From Pontibacter sp. HSC-14F20 (GTDB lineage: Bacteria > Bacteroidota > Bacteroidia > Cytophagales > Hymenobacteraceae), in assembly GCF_019599265.1 (NCBI RefSeq), contig NZ_JAHZTC010000006.1:62001-126000 (forward strand): DNA of 64,000 nucleotides. Direction: 5' to 3'. Below are positions 36,443 through 45,960 of the stretch, piece after piece. Every line of letters begins with the position of its first letter. The stretch's first letter is position 1. The notes below the pieces were generated by a model. It made no database searches. It was given only the letters and a program-made list of their open reading frames with translations, and was not told the origin of the DNA. The position numbers and the translations under genes were made by a program.

Positions 36443-36623
36443 GCCAGGTATACCACAAAGACCTAGCGATGTGCGCGACTCACGCGAGTGTCTGAACAAA
36501 TGCGGAATAACAGCGGAAGAGAGGTACAGCTATGTCTCTACTCTATACTGGCGGCTCTGAAGTCACCGCGAGGTCGATCTGAACCCGCTTCAGAATTCTT
36601 AAGCGTTGTATGGTTTCACTTTC

Positions 36624-36631
36624 TATCTTTG
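36624..36631 (+). promoter_or_regulatory. candidate -7 box of pyrD
   Basis: TATCTTTG fits TAnnTTTG, 32 bases before the chosen GTG start. It argues against starts further upstream in the same frame. No clear -33 TTTG. Confidence 0.45.
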
Positions 36632-36662
36632 CAGGCAGCTAACCTTAACCAAAATCGCTGCC

Positions 36663-37697
36663 GTGTATAAGAGCCTCCTTCGTCCGCTGCTTTTCAAATT
36701 AGACCCTGAGAAAGTACATTACCTTACCACCGACGCCCTGCGCACGGCTTTTAGTCTGCCTTTTGCGAAGAGTGTCAGCCGTGGTATGTTCCGGGTCGAA
36801 GATAAGCGGCTGGAACGGGAGCTGTTTGGTTTGAAATTCCCTAATCCGGTAGGTCTGGCCGCCGGCTTTGATAAAGATGCAAAGTTGGTTGATGAGCTGG
36901 CTGAGTTGGGTTTTGGCTTTATCGAGATCGGTACGCTCACCCCAAAAGCACAGGAAGGCAATCCCAAACCGCGTCTTTTCCGTTTGCCGGAAGACCAGGC
37001 CATCATTAACCGCATGGGCTTTAACAACGAAGGCGTGGAGGCAGCCGTGAAGCGTCTGCGGGAGCGAAAAAGCAACATTCTGGTAGGCGGCAACATCGGT
37101 AAGAACAAAGTAACGCCAAATGAAGAGGCGCTCAACGACTACCTCTACTGCTTCAAAGCGCTGTACGATGTGGTGGATTATTTTGTGGTGAACGTGAGCT
37201 CGCCCAACACCCCCGACTTGCGCGCCTTGCAGGAAAAAGAGCCGTTGCAGCAATTACTCATGGCCTTGCAGGAGCTGAACAGTTCGATGCCAAAGGCTAA
37301 ACCACTGCTTTTGAAAATCGCTCCGGATCTGAACAAAGCTCAATTAAATGATATTATCGAGATTGCCATAGCTGCCAAGCTAAGTGGTATTATTGCCACC
37401 AACACCACCATCAGCCGCGAAGGACTGCATACCTCAGGAAGTCGTGTTTCCGAAATAGGAACTGGCGGCCTGAGCGGTAAGCCCCTCACTAAACACGCCA
37501 CCGAAATTATCCGCTACCTGCGTCAGCACCTGCCGCAGCAGATTAAAATTATTGGTGTGGGTGGTATTATGACGGCCGAAGATGCTGTTGAAAAGTTAGA
37601 GGCTGGTGCCGATCTGGTGCAGCTGTATACTGGTTTTATTTATGAAGGTCCGACGCTGGTTGCAAGTATAAATAAGAAGTTGCTGAAGCAGGGATAA
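36663..37697 (+). CDS. pyrD: dihydroorotate dehydrogenase (quinone), class 2
   Basis: Oxidises dihydroorotate to orotate on the inner membrane. From GTG 36663 it is 344 aa and begins with the amphipathic membrane helix [72 protein letters not shown] and the serine-containing [13 protein letters not shown] (class 2 base) are present. [29 protein letters not shown] ends the barrel. pyrF lies 4.5 kb downstream. Confidence 0.94.
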   Translation: MYKSLLRPLLFKLDPEKVHYLTTDALRTAFSLPFAKSVSRGMFRVEDKRLERELFGLKFPNPVGLAAGFDKDAKLVDELAELGFGFIEIGTLTPKAQEGNPKPRLFRLPEDQAIINRMGFNNEGVEAAVKRLRERKSNILVGGNIGKNKVTPNEEALNDYLYCFKALYDVVDYFVVNVSSPNTPDLRALQEKEPLQQLLMALQELNSSMPKAKPLLLKIAPDLNKAQLNDIIEIAIAAKLSGIIATNTTISREGLHTSGSRVSEIGTGGLSGKPLTKHATEIIRYLRQHLPQQIKIIGVGGIMTAEDAVEKLEAGADLVQLYTGFIYEGPTLVASINKKLLKQG

Positions 37698-38277
37698 GTG
37701 GTTCTTCGCTTTGCAGCGGGATGGTTGGTAGGTATAGCTACTGCTATTTGCAGATATAGCGGGTTGTAATGTTTTATAGCTTCGCCTGTGCGGCGGGCAC
37801 TCACTTTTTATCTTGACACAAAAAGTTAGCAAAAAAATCAAGACTTCCCAAATCGAGGGCCCCTACCCTCACTCGTTGAACGCTCAAACACTGAGTAGTC
37901 ATTTAGGTGCACCTGGCTCAGTGATTTATTTCATAGCCTAAAGGGCAAGTTACTCTTGCCATACCTGCCAGTGGTGTTTACTATGGAGCTATACCTAGAA
38001 ACTGGCAGTAGTAGAAGTCCCCATTTGAAGGGGACATGGGGATGTTAATCGTGCACGAGCATCCTGTCAATCCTATAATTGTGATTCAGACAATAATCTA
38101 AGCAGTCACAACTCCTCCTCTCCTCAACCTTATCTTCAAAACCTCCATATTTTCCAAACTTTCCGGCTTCTTACTTCCTATTCTTAATTTTTAGCACATT
38201 TCTCCAAAAGCCTTCGGATTTGCTGAGCGGCGTGTGCCGAAATAATGTAAATTTGGAATCTTAATTAGTTGAAGGGT
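37698..38277. other. 580-base spacer holding repeat A
   Basis: No credible gene. It contains repeat A copy 1 (37773-38063), four TATACCT-like words, and a CT-rich unremarkable stretch before ftsK. Confidence 0.7.
37773..38063 (+). repeat. interspersed spacer repeat A, copy 1
   Basis: Modules in order: TTCGCCTGTGCGGCGGGCAC with TCACTTTTTATCTTGACACA, AATCGAGGGCCCCTACCCTC, GCCAGTGGTGTTTACTATGG with AGCTATACCTAGAAACTGGC, and GATGTTAATCGTGCACGAG. Nearly the same order and sequence recurs at 60155-60515. Confidence 0.8.
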
Positions 38278-40890
38278 ATGGCAAAGAACACTTACAGAAA
38301 CGATGCGGTGAGCACGGGAAGGGCGAGGAATGAAGTGCGTGGCCGTAATGAACCACGCGGTACTGCTGCTGCCACTGAAAAAACCAAACAGAAAAAAACA
38401 AAGAAGCCTTTTTTTAAGCTGCCGTCTTTCCGGTTCAACCTCAAGGCGCCCGCTTTCCTGACCGATCGGCGCTTTAAGCTGTTCATCGGATTTTCTTTTC
38501 TGCTGATCGCCTTCTTCATGACCATTGCATTCGTGTCCTACCTCTTCACTGGGCAGGCCGACCAAAGTGTAGTGGAGTCGGTGCAAGGCACGGGCCTGAA
38601 GGAGTCGGGGCAGGAGGCGGAGAACTGGCTGGGACTGTTCGGCGCCTGGGTTTCCCATTATTTCATCTATGACCTTTTAGGTATAGGAGCTTTCTTCCTG
38701 ATCCCGATCGCATTCTTTGCCGGCAGCCGCATTGTGTTCCGCTGGAAGACTATCTCTATGTCGTACGTGCTGGGCCTCTCCACTTTCTCGATGCTGTGGC
38801 TGAGTTTGACGCTGGGGTACATCGTGCTGACTACGAATACAATAGGTAAGCTAGGCTTTTTGGGCGGAGGTATAGGTATAGAAACCGCTACCTGGCTGAG
38901 TAGCCTGATCGGCTGGGGCAGCGGTCTGCTGCTGGGCTTCCTGTTACTTATTTTTCTGGTATTCTTCTTTAACATTACGAGCTTCAACTGGAGCAAACCA
39001 GCTGCTGAGGGAGACGGTGATGTAGAAATTGAACGTGGAAGCGCTTCTTCGCTGCGCGATGTGGTGCACGGCTCGGCCCGCAACATCAACCACAATGCCG
39101 ACCCGACCGCTTCGCTCGATGCTGAGGAAGAGGAGGATCTATACCTGGCCGAAGAAGAGGAAGAAGCCATTAACCGTGCGCTGGAGATGGAACTGAGTTC
39201 GCTTAAGCCAGAGCCGCCAAAACCTGCTACACCGGCACTAGCGCCAACGCTGGAGCTCGATATTGAGACCGAACTGGAAGAAGAACTGGCCGAAGCTGAG
39301 TTTGACACCGCCGAGGGAGAAGAAGAGCTGGACCTGCAGATTGAAAAGACGCCGGAAGAAGAAGCCGCTGACGTGCTGGCCACCGAAAACTATGACCCGA
39401 CCCTGGACCTGGCTCGTTACCAATACCCAACCATCGACCTGCTCAATGACTACGGCGCCACCAAAGTGTCGGTGACAAAAGAGGAACTCGAAGCCAACAA
39501 AGACAAAATTGTGGCCACACTCGGCCATTACAACATAGGTATAGCGAGCATCAAAGCGACCATCGGCCCGACTGTGACGCTGTACGAAATTGTGCCGGAT
39601 GCCGGGGTGCGTATCTCCAAGATCAAGAACCTGGAAGATGATATCGCTCTGAGCTTAGCTGCCCTGGGTATACGTATCATCGCGCCTATACCTGGCAAGG
39701 GCACGATAGGTATAGAAGTGCCGAACACTAAAAAGGAAATGGTGTCGATCAAGTCGATCCTTTCGACGGAGAAGTTCATGAAGAGCGAAATGGACCTGCC
39801 TATCGCTTTTGGTAAAACCATCACCAATGAAGTATTCATTACCGACCTGGCCAAAATGCCGCACTTACTTATGGCGGGTGCCACAGGTCAGGGTAAGTCC
39901 GTTGGCCTCAACGCCATCCTGACTTCACTGCTCTACAAGCGCCACCCTTCGCAGCTTAAGTTCGTACTCGTGGACCCGAAAAAGGTGGAATTGTCTCTGT
40001 TCAACAAGATTGAACGTCACTTCCTGGCCAAGCTGCCCGATACCGATGAGGCGATCATCACCGATACCAAAAAGGTGGTGAATACGCTCAACTCGCTCTG
40101 TATGGAGATGGACATGCGCTACGACTTGCTCAAGGATGCTGGCTGCCGCAACCTGAAAGAGTATAACCGCAAATTTGTGGAGCGTAAGCTGAACCCGAAA
40201 AAGGGACACAAGTTTATGCCCTACATCGTGTTGGTGATAGACGAGTTGGCTGACTTAATGATGACGGCCGGTAAAGAGGTGGAAACGCCGATTGCCCGTC
40301 TGGCGCAACTGGCCCGTGCCATTGGTATACACCTGGTAGTCGCCACGCAGCGTCCGTCAGTGAACGTGATTACAGGTATCATCAAAGCGAACTTCCCGGC
40401 GCGTATTTCTTTTAAAGTAACATCGAAAATCGACTCCCGCACTATTCTGGATGCTGGTGGCGCCGACCAACTGATTGGTCAGGGCGATATGCTTTTCTCG
40501 ATTGGTTCAGACATGATCCGTATCCAGTGCGCCTTTGTGGACACGCCGGAAGTAGACCGCATTTGCGACTTTATTGGCGAGCAACAGGGGTATAGCGATG
40601 CATACCTGTTGCCGGAGTTTGTGGGTGACGAGAGTGGTAACGAAAAAGCTGATTTCGACTCCAGCTCCAAAGACCCGATGTTCGAGGAAGCAGCACGCAT
40701 TATCGTGCAGCACCAGCAGGGCAGTACCTCGCTCTTGCAGCGTCGCCTCAAGCTGGGCTACAACCGAGCTGGTCGCCTGATCGACCAATTGGAGTCCGCA
40801 GGTATAGTGGGGCCATTTGAGGGAAGCAAGGCCCGCGAAGTTTTAATTCCGGACGAGTACAGTTTGGAACAGTTATTGAATACGCTCTAG
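38278..40890 (+). CDS. ftsK: DNA translocase FtsK/SpoIIIE family
   Basis: Pumps chromosomal DNA at the division septum. From ATG 38278 it is 870 aa: a basic N terminus, four membrane helices (about 60-240), a long Glu/Asp-rich linker (about 285-385), and the motor. The Walker A motif is AGATGQGKS (533-541), with Walker B in IVLVIDELADLMM. The C-terminal gamma winged helix (about 800-870; TSLLQRRLKLGYNRAGRLIDQLE) would read polar DNA motifs. lolA follows after 30 bases. The coding sequence contains several CTATACCTG/CAGGTATAG words. Confidence 0.95.
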   Translation: MAKNTYRNDAVSTGRARNEVRGRNEPRGTAAATEKTKQKKTKKPFFKLPSFRFNLKAPAFLTDRRFKLFIGFSFLLIAFFMTIAFVSYLFTGQADQSVVESVQGTGLKESGQEAENWLGLFGAWVSHYFIYDLLGIGAFFLIPIAFFAGSRIVFRWKTISMSYVLGLSTFSMLWLSLTLGYIVLTTNTIGKLGFLGGGIGIETATWLSSLIGWGSGLLLGFLLLIFLVFFFNITSFNWSKPAAEGDGDVEIERGSASSLRDVVHGSARNINHNADPTASLDAEEEEDLYLAEEEEEAINRALEMELSSLKPEPPKPATPALAPTLELDIETELEEELAEAEFDTAEGEEELDLQIEKTPEEEAADVLATENYDPTLDLARYQYPTIDLLNDYGATKVSVTKEELEANKDKIVATLGHYNIGIASIKATIGPTVTLYEIVPDAGVRISKIKNLEDDIALSLAALGIRIIAPIPGKGTIGIEVPNTKKEMVSIKSILSTEKFMKSEMDLPIAFGKTITNEVFITDLAKMPHLLMAGATGQGKSVGLNAILTSLLYKRHPSQLKFVLVDPKKVELSLFNKIERHFLAKLPDTDEAIITDTKKVVNTLNSLCMEMDMRYDLLKDAGCRNLKEYNRKFVERKLNPKKGHKFMPYIVLVIDELADLMMTAGKEVETPIARLAQLARAIGIHLVVATQRPSVNVITGIIKANFPARISFKVTSKIDSRTILDAGGADQLIGQGDMLFSIGSDMIRIQCAFVDTPEVDRICDFIGEQQGYSDAYLLPEFVGDESGNEKADFDSSSKDPMFEEAARIIVQHQQGSTSLLQRRLKLGYNRAGRLIDQLESAGIVGPFEGSKAREVLIPDEYSLEQLLNTL

Positions 40891-40920
40891 GAAAGAAAAC
40901 CAAGACACTTAACTACTGAC

Positions 40921-41565
40921 ATGAAACGAGTATTATCCCTTTTGCTGGTCGTAATGTTGTTTGCTAACCTGGCGCACGCGCAACAGGACCCTAAAGCAGG
41001 CAAAATACTGGACCAGATGAGCCAGAAGTACAGAAGTATGAAAGCTTTTAAAGCGACTTTTGCACAGACACTGGAGAATCCTTCTTCCAAAATGAAAGAG
41101 ACCATGCAGGGCAATATCCTGGTTAGCGGCCCGAAATATAGATTGGCTGTGAGCGGTCAGGAGATCATCAGCGATGGCAAATTAATGTGGACCTATTTGA
41201 AAGAGGTGAACGAAGTGACCATCACAGAAACCGACGCGGAAGCTGAGGCCATGGCACCGAGCAAGATCTTCGACATGTATAAGAAAGGCTACAAGTACGC
41301 TTATGCTGGCACTGAGAAGCAAGGCGCTGATACATTTGATGTGATCGAGCTGGCTCCGGAAGACCGCAGTAACCCGATTTTTAAGGTACGCCTCTACATC
41401 AACCAGAAAGATAAATCGCTTAAGAGCTGGCAGATGTTCCGTAATAACGGCAGTCGCTATACCTATACCATCAATAACTTCCAGGCCAATCCAGAACTGG
41501 CCTCTGATGCCTTCAGCTTCAACAAAGCCAAGTACAAAGGCGTGCAGGTGGTAGACTTACGATAA
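40921..41565 (+). CDS. lolA: outer-membrane lipoprotein carrier protein LolA-like
   Basis: A 214-residue periplasmic carrier with a signal peptide (LSLLLVVMLFANLAHAQ). KILDQMSQKYRSMKAFKATFAQTL and IISDGKLMWTYLKEVNEVTIT match LolA-type lipoprotein chaperones. It follows ftsK, a common order in Bacteroidota. A terminator lies 25 bases after the stop. Confidence 0.87.
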   Translation: MKRVLSLLLVVMLFANLAHAQQDPKAGKILDQMSQKYRSMKAFKATFAQTLENPSSKMKETMQGNILVSGPKYRLAVSGQEIISDGKLMWTYLKEVNEVTITETDAEAEAMAPSKIFDMYKKGYKYAYAGTEKQGADTFDVIELAPEDRSNPIFKVRLYINQKDKSLKSWQMFRNNGSRYTYTINNFQANPELASDAFSFNKAKYKGVQVVDLR

Positions 41566-41589
41566 CCCAACCAATTTATGATAAAAGGA

Positions 41590-41622
41590 AAGAGCTGCTC
41601 TGTTAGGGCAGCTCTTTTTTTG
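41590..41622 (+). terminator. ftsK-lolA terminator
   Basis: AAGAGCTGC pairs with GCAGCTCTT around a short loop, followed by TTTTTTG. Confidence 0.88.
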
Positions 41623-41642
41623 TTGCTGGTTTACAAAGATAC

Positions 41643-42041
41643 TCAAGAGGCTTTGACTTCTATGGTTGCGACAATGAACCCCACCTGCGGGGTGGAGCGG
41701 AATCTTAAGGTATAAGTTCCTGCCTCGGTCGGGTGAAAGCTATAGGTAGCTTTGCGGATAGGCAGATCATCGGTGCAGACGTTTCCTTTATACTTTGCCA
41801 CAACCCGTATGACTGTTTCCTTGCTGGAAGAACTTACATCAAAAGAGCCGAACTGACCACAACCACCGTTAACCTGAAAGTAAACATCAACAGTTACATT
41901 TTCACCTACCTGTGCTGTTGCAGGAGCTTCTACGCGCACAATAGGAGCAGGTCGCTCCTGTACCGCAGGTTCAGCATCCTCCTTAGAGCAGCCGGTAGCA
42001 AACAAGAGAATTAAAGCGGAGATGCACAGGAGTCGTATCAT
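41643..42041 (-). CDS. small lipoprotein, unknown
   Basis: A 132-residue protein with lipobox FATGC (Cys18), a Pro/Glu-rich linker, then one beta-sandwich-like domain (VRVEAPATAQVGENVTVDVYF, YSFHPTEAGTYTLRF). Two cysteines (VNGGCGQF, GNVCTDD) could form a disulfide. I recognise no family. It is convergent with lolA and divergent from pyrF. Confidence 0.68.
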   Translation of the reverse strand: MIRLLCISALILLFATGCSKEDAEPAVQERPAPIVRVEAPATAQVGENVTVDVYFQVNGGCGQFGSFDVSSSSKETVIRVVAKYKGNVCTDDLPIRKATYSFHPTEAGTYTLRFRSTPQVGFIVATIEVKAS

Positions 42042-42151
42042 TTCATTATGCTATAGGTCTATTCTGTAGAGCCGTTTAATGGTAAAATGGTTGCAAGGCA
42101 TGGTAGATCGAGCAATGCGATTCAATTAGTGGTTGGAGCAGGTATAAAAAA

Positions 42152-42182
42152 TTTGTAGCTGCCTCTAAATAAACTAGCTTTG
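42152..42182 (+). promoter_or_regulatory. promoter of pyrF
   Basis: TTTG at 42152-42155, 19 bases, then TAGCTTTG at 42175-42182; a full match to the Bacteroidota consensus. A GCTATACCTG word begins right after the -7 element. Confidence 0.75.
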
Positions 42183-42213
42183 CTATACCTGAACTTTAGC
42201 TCCTATACCTATC

Positions 42214-43044
42214 ATGACCAGAGAAAAGCTGTTTGAGCAGATACTCCAGAAAAAATCATACCTGTGCATTGGCCTCGACACCGACCCCAAACGCCTTCCC
42301 GAGCACCTGCTCGACCACGAAGACCCGGTGTTTGAGTTTAACCGCCAGATCGTAGAAGCGACTGCCGACTTGTGTGTAGCCTACAAGCCAAATATTGCTT
42401 TTTATGAAGCACAGGGGCCGAAGGGTTGGGTGAGTCTGGAAAAGACGCTGGAAGTTATACCGGATGAAATTTTCACAATAGCGGACGCCAAGCGCGGCGA
42501 CATAGGCAACACCTCGGAACTGTACGCCCGCGCCTTTTTCGAAACCATGAATTTTGACTCCATTACAGTAGCGCCTTATATGGGTGCTGATTCGGTGAAG
42601 CCGTTCCTGGTGCAGCCCGGCCGTTGGGTGATCTTGCTGGCGCTAACCTCCAACCCTGGCAGCAAGGACTTTCAGATGCTGAAGCTATCAGACGGCAACG
42701 AAGAGTACCTGTTTGAGCAAGTGCTGCGCGAGAGTGCCAACTGGGCCAGCGTAGGACAGATGATGTATGTGGTTGGCGCTACGCAAGGCGAGTACATCGA
42801 GCGGGTGCGGGCCATTGTGCCCAACCACTTCCTGCTGGTGCCGGGTGTAGGTGCCCAAGGCGGCAGTCTCGAAGAGATTTCACGCTTAGGTATGAACCAG
42901 CAGTGTGGCCTTCTCGTCAATTCTTCCCGCGCCATCATCTACGCCTCCTCTGGCCGCGACTTCGCCGATAGAGCTCGCGAGGCAGCTTTAGAAGTACAGA
43001 AAGAAATGGAACAATACCTGGAACAATATGTAACGCATTTGTAA
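42214..43044 (+). CDS. pyrF: orotidine 5'-phosphate decarboxylase (type 2)
   Basis: Last step of UMP synthesis. A 276-residue protein of the longer type-2 group. [33 protein letters not shown], the catalytic [21 protein letters not shown] (about 92-112), [11 protein letters not shown] and [12 protein letters not shown] are present. It has its own promoter and a long perfect terminator hairpin. Confidence 0.94.
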   Translation: MTREKLFEQILQKKSYLCIGLDTDPKRLPEHLLDHEDPVFEFNRQIVEATADLCVAYKPNIAFYEAQGPKGWVSLEKTLEVIPDEIFTIADAKRGDIGNTSELYARAFFETMNFDSITVAPYMGADSVKPFLVQPGRWVILLALTSNPGSKDFQMLKLSDGNEEYLFEQVLRESANWASVGQMMYVVGATQGEYIERVRAIVPNHFLLVPGVGAQGGSLEEISRLGMNQQCGLLVNSSRAIIYASSGRDFADRAREAALEVQKEMEQYLEQYVTHL

Positions 43045-43077
43045 TATAGTTCAGCAGGTAGGGACTGCTTACGATTT

Positions 43078-43119
43078 AAACCGCCATACCTCAGCAATGC
43101 AGCTGAGGTATGGCGGTTT
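43078..43119 (+). terminator. pyrF terminator, 18-bp perfect stem
   Basis: AAACCGCCATACCTCAGC pairs exactly with GCTGAGGTATGGCGGTTT over a six-base loop. The arms contain ATACCT/AGGTAT, close to the abundant word of this window. Confidence 0.85.
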
Positions 43120-43374
43120 CATATTTATCTTCGCCACTGAGTATACCTGCTTATACCTGTTAACTATACTGCATTTGCAGATAAATCATTAAATTGTAAT
43201 GATAGATTTTGTAGGTTATCTTGAGACAGATAATATGCTAAAACTTTATTAAGCGATTAGAACTGAATTTGCCAAAACTAAACCTTCATACATGAGGCGG
43301 ATAAACGCAGGTGATTACGCTTATCTGCTAGTTGTATGTAATGAAATCAATTAGAACTATACTTTGAACCGCTT
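43120..43374. other. AT-rich spacer with an imperfect palindrome
   Basis: Two TATACCTG words (43141-43160) mark the end of typical chromosome sequence. An imperfect 52-base palindrome lies at 43287-43338: CATACA/TGTATG, GATAA/TTATC and CG/CG pair. It lies directly upstream of the interrupted lipoprotein gene. Confidence 0.55.
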
Positions 43375-43578
43375 ATGAAAACCAGAACTAGCTTTCCCTC
43401 CATTGTGACCATCCTTTTCTTCATATGCTTCGGGTGCGATAAAAAAGATGAAGTGACATGTATTGATGATTGTATGGAGTCATACTTGAAAAAAAATGAA
43501 ATGGTCAGCTATAAAGGTGAAGAAGTAGGCTGTAAGTACTTTGTGAGTCTGTATGAGTACCAAAATAAGCAGTACTAT

Positions 43579-44452
43579 GAGGCTGTTTTGATTTGAATGA
43601 ATAAAAAAGCAGGTGCCGGTTGTTTGAGTAAGAAAAGTTAGCAGACTTATGACTTACCCAAGTAGTTTAACCGACACCCAATGGCTTTTAATAGCGGAGA
43701 TATTCGAGGAGCAGATGCTGCAGCGCAAGCGCCAGTGGCCGCTTCGCAGCATTCTGGACGGCATATTCTACGTGGTCAAGGGGGGCGTTCAGTGGCGCAT
43801 GATGCCGCTAGACCTGCCCTGCTGGCAGACGGCCTACTACTATTACCGTAAATGGCGGCGGGATGGTTGCTGGGAAATGCTCCACGATTGTCTCTCAAAG
43901 CAGGTCAGGGGCCGCCATGGCAAGGCGGCCTCCCCGAGCGTGGGCATCCTCGACTCGCAGAGCGTGAAGACCGTGCAGCAGGGCGGGGAGCGGGGCTATG
44001 ACGCGGCCAAGCGGGTGAAGGGGCGCAAGCGGCATCTGATGGTTGACACGCTGGGCCTGTTGATCGTGCTCATCGTCCACCGGGCAGACGTTGCCGAGCG
44101 GCAGGGAGCCCAGTGGCTGCTGCGCAGGGCGGCAGCTAAGATGGCGGATTTCGGCCGTCTGAGGCTGTTCTTCGCTGACCAGGGCTACGGCGGGCTTGCC
44201 ATGTGGGAGTGGGTGAAAAACACGTTCCGCCACCTGAACTGGAGGCTGGAGATTGTGAAGAAGATCCACAAGAAAGCCTTTGAAGCTTTACCTAAGCGAT
44301 GGATAGTGGAACGGACCTTCGGCTGGCTCAACCTTTACCGCAGGCTGTCCAAGGACTATGAGTACTCCACCAAATCGTCTGAGACGATGATAAAAGTGGC
44401 CATGATTCACATCATGCTTAACAAACTAAATAAAGGAAATTAAAACAGCCTC
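43579..44452 (+). mobile_element. IS5-family insertion sequence, complete, 874 bp
   Basis: Ends are inverted repeats: GAGGCTGTTTTGATTT at 43579-43594 and the reverse complement of GAGGCTGTTTTAATTT at 44437-44452 (one mismatch). A 3-bp direct repeat TAT flanks it (43576-43578 and 44453-44455). One transposase gene fills it. It is more GC-rich than the interrupted gene and has no TATACCT word. Confidence 0.88.
43649..44443 (+). CDS. IS5-family DDE transposase
   Basis: A 264-residue single-frame transposase, apparently intact. The N-terminal DUF4096-type domain (about 1-80; LTDTQWLLIAEIF, FYVVKGGVQWRMMPLDLPCWQTAYYYYRKW) precedes the DDE catalytic domain with Asp102 (GILDSQSVKT), Asp177 (FFADQGYGG) and Glu221 (WIVERTFGWLN). 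KRVKGRKRHLMVDTLGLL is the usual linker. The stop codon lies inside the right inverted repeat. The subgroup (IS1031- or ISL2-like) would need a database check. Confidence 0.92.
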   Translation: MTYPSSLTDTQWLLIAEIFEEQMLQRKRQWPLRSILDGIFYVVKGGVQWRMMPLDLPCWQTAYYYYRKWRRDGCWEMLHDCLSKQVRGRHGKAASPSVGILDSQSVKTVQQGGERGYDAAKRVKGRKRHLMVDTLGLLIVLIVHRADVAERQGAQWLLRRAAAKMADFGRLRLFFADQGYGGLAMWEWVKNTFRHLNWRLEIVKKIHKKAFEALPKRWIVERTFGWLNLYRRLSKDYEYSTKSSETMIKVAMIHIMLNKLNKGN

Positions 44453-44620
44453 TATGTGTTAGGAAATCATTGTGCTGACGTGGCAATAAATCCTACTGAC
44501 TGTAGTGGCAACACCTTGTGCGGAACTGGAAATGAGAAGGTATGCAGTGAGTTTGTTGGAAAGGCAAAGTATATAGGTATAGTTGGAATTAAGCCATAAA
44601 TCACCAAGCACACAACAAAA

Positions 44621-44646
44621 CCTATAGTGCATAAACGCACCATAGG
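44621..44646. other. hairpin after the interrupted lipoprotein gene
   Basis: CCTATAGTGC pairs imperfectly with GCACCATAGG around ATAAAC. There is no T-run, so it may be a terminator remnant or a processed 3' end. Confidence 0.35.
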
Positions 44647-44698
44647 TACTGTGTCAAAAGTCAAGTTTATTTTAAGAAATTTAGGAAGAGGTTAGTCT

Positions 44699-45763
44699 TC
44701 AGATTGCCTCTATTCTGTGCAGCAAGGGCTTCGGTTCTTGCTGCTTTTTTATTTCAAACCTTGGGTCGTAATATTCATTCTTCTTGTATAAGCTGTACAT
44801 GAGCAGCAGTAACTTCCGCTGCACGGCTACCAAAGCCACGATAGGCTTTGCTTTGTTTGGTTTAAGTCGGTTATAGAACAGCTTCAATGTCGGATTCACC
44901 CGCACAGCGGTCATGGAAGGCATGTGCAGCATGCTTCGGATATGGCTGTTGCCTTTCTTGCTTATCTTGGTGCTGCCCCTATAGGTGCCTGACTCCTTTA
45001 GTACTACGTCATAGCCTGCATAGCTGGCCAGCTGCTTTGCACTGCTGATCTCATTAAAGCCGCAGGTCTCCCCAACCACCGTTGCCGCCGAGATGAATGA
45101 CACTCCTGGGATGCTCTCCAGGTAGTGTATCTTTTGGGCCAGGTGCTGATTTCCCTCGACCAGTTCCTTCATTTCCTGTTCAATCTCGAGCAGCTGTAAC
45201 TCCAGAAGTTTAAGCCGCTTTGCCTGGCGCTTTATTTCTCTTGGGTTACTGTAGGCCGAGGCCTAGAAGGCGTGTAGCCGGTTCTTCTCTACGTTCTTTT
45301 CCTTTAGCAAAAAAGAGCGTTCTCTGCTCAGGGCCTTCAAGTGCCGCAGGGTCTTATCCGGAGGAGACCAGAGGGGCAGCTTCCGCTCACAGCCCAGCAT
45401 GGCCAGCATCCGACTGTCCAGCGCGTCCGTCTTGGATCGCTGGCTCAGGCTTTGGGCGTAGCGCTTCACTCTGCCTGACTGCATCACGCTGATGGTGTAA
45501 CCTCTCTGGTGCAGGTAGAGGGCCAGGGCTTCGTAGTACACCCCAGTCGCCTCCATCACCACCACCAGTTTCTCTTTTTGGACCTTGAGCTTGTTGAGCC
45601 ATTTCTCTATTTTCTGGTAACCCTTTGCATCGTTAGTTACATCGGCACTGGCGGTAAACTCTTTTTCCAGATCTAGATTTAGGGTTCCCAGGCAGAGAGA
45701 AAGGGTGTCTTTGGCCACGTCTATTCCCAGCGCCTGCTTTAGTACTTGTAGTTCCATAGGCAT
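44699..45763 (-). pseudogene. IS110-family transposase with in-frame TAG
   Basis: The reading frame spans 354 codons plus stop but is broken by TAG at 45263-45265 (codon 167). The frame continues without shift on both sides (RLHAF, stop, ASAYSNPREIKRQAKRLK). The N-terminal RuvC-like DEDD domain is visible: Asp15 (GIDVAKDT), Glu71 (VVVMEATGVYYEA), Asp113 and Asp116 (KTDALDSRML). The C-terminal Tnp domain has ESIPGVSFISAATVVGE and the candidate catalytic serine in KGNSHIRSML (about 273). Only one base change separates it from an intact gene; suppression or two separate products are alternatives. IS110 elements have no terminal inverted repeats, so the ends cannot be fixed. Confidence 0.85.
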
Positions 45764-45960
45764 GCTTTTTTAAACCTGACTTACTTTTCGCCTTTGCTCG
45801 CTTTTGATTCGATCTCGTCAAATGGATCCAGGTACTGTTCAAGCTCTAAGAAAGTCGGCAAAAGGGTAGTAATTCTATGCTACGACATCATCAATGTGTG
45901 TCTGGCCCAGCACACTTTATCCCTTCTACCTGGTTTTATAGTTATCAATAATTTATCTAT
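45764..45960 (-). ncRNA. possible IS110 left-end non-coding region (bridge RNA candidate)
   Basis: IS110 recombinases use a structured RNA from the non-coding end next to the transposase start. This AT-moderate stretch upstream of the gene is about the right size. On the minus strand it includes a stem GTGTGCTGG/CCAGACACAC (45893-45912). Chromosome-like sequence with a TATACCT word resumes near 45968. This is a positional candidate only; no RNA has been shown. Confidence 0.3.

Larger units (their letters stand above)
43375..44599 (+). pseudogene. small Cys-rich lipoprotein gene interrupted by an IS5-family element
   Basis: The 5' part (43375-43578) encodes a signal peptide with lipobox CFGC (Cys21) and 68 residues ending NKQYY. 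The 3' part continues in the same frame after the IS (44456-44599: VLGNHCADVAINPTDC... to IKP and TAA). Removing the IS and one copy of the duplicated TAT restores a 115-residue protein. As it stands, the 5' part gains five IS-derived residues (EAVLI) and stops. The mature protein has at least nine cysteines. Family unknown. The insertion looks recent because no other damage is visible. Confidence 0.85.
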
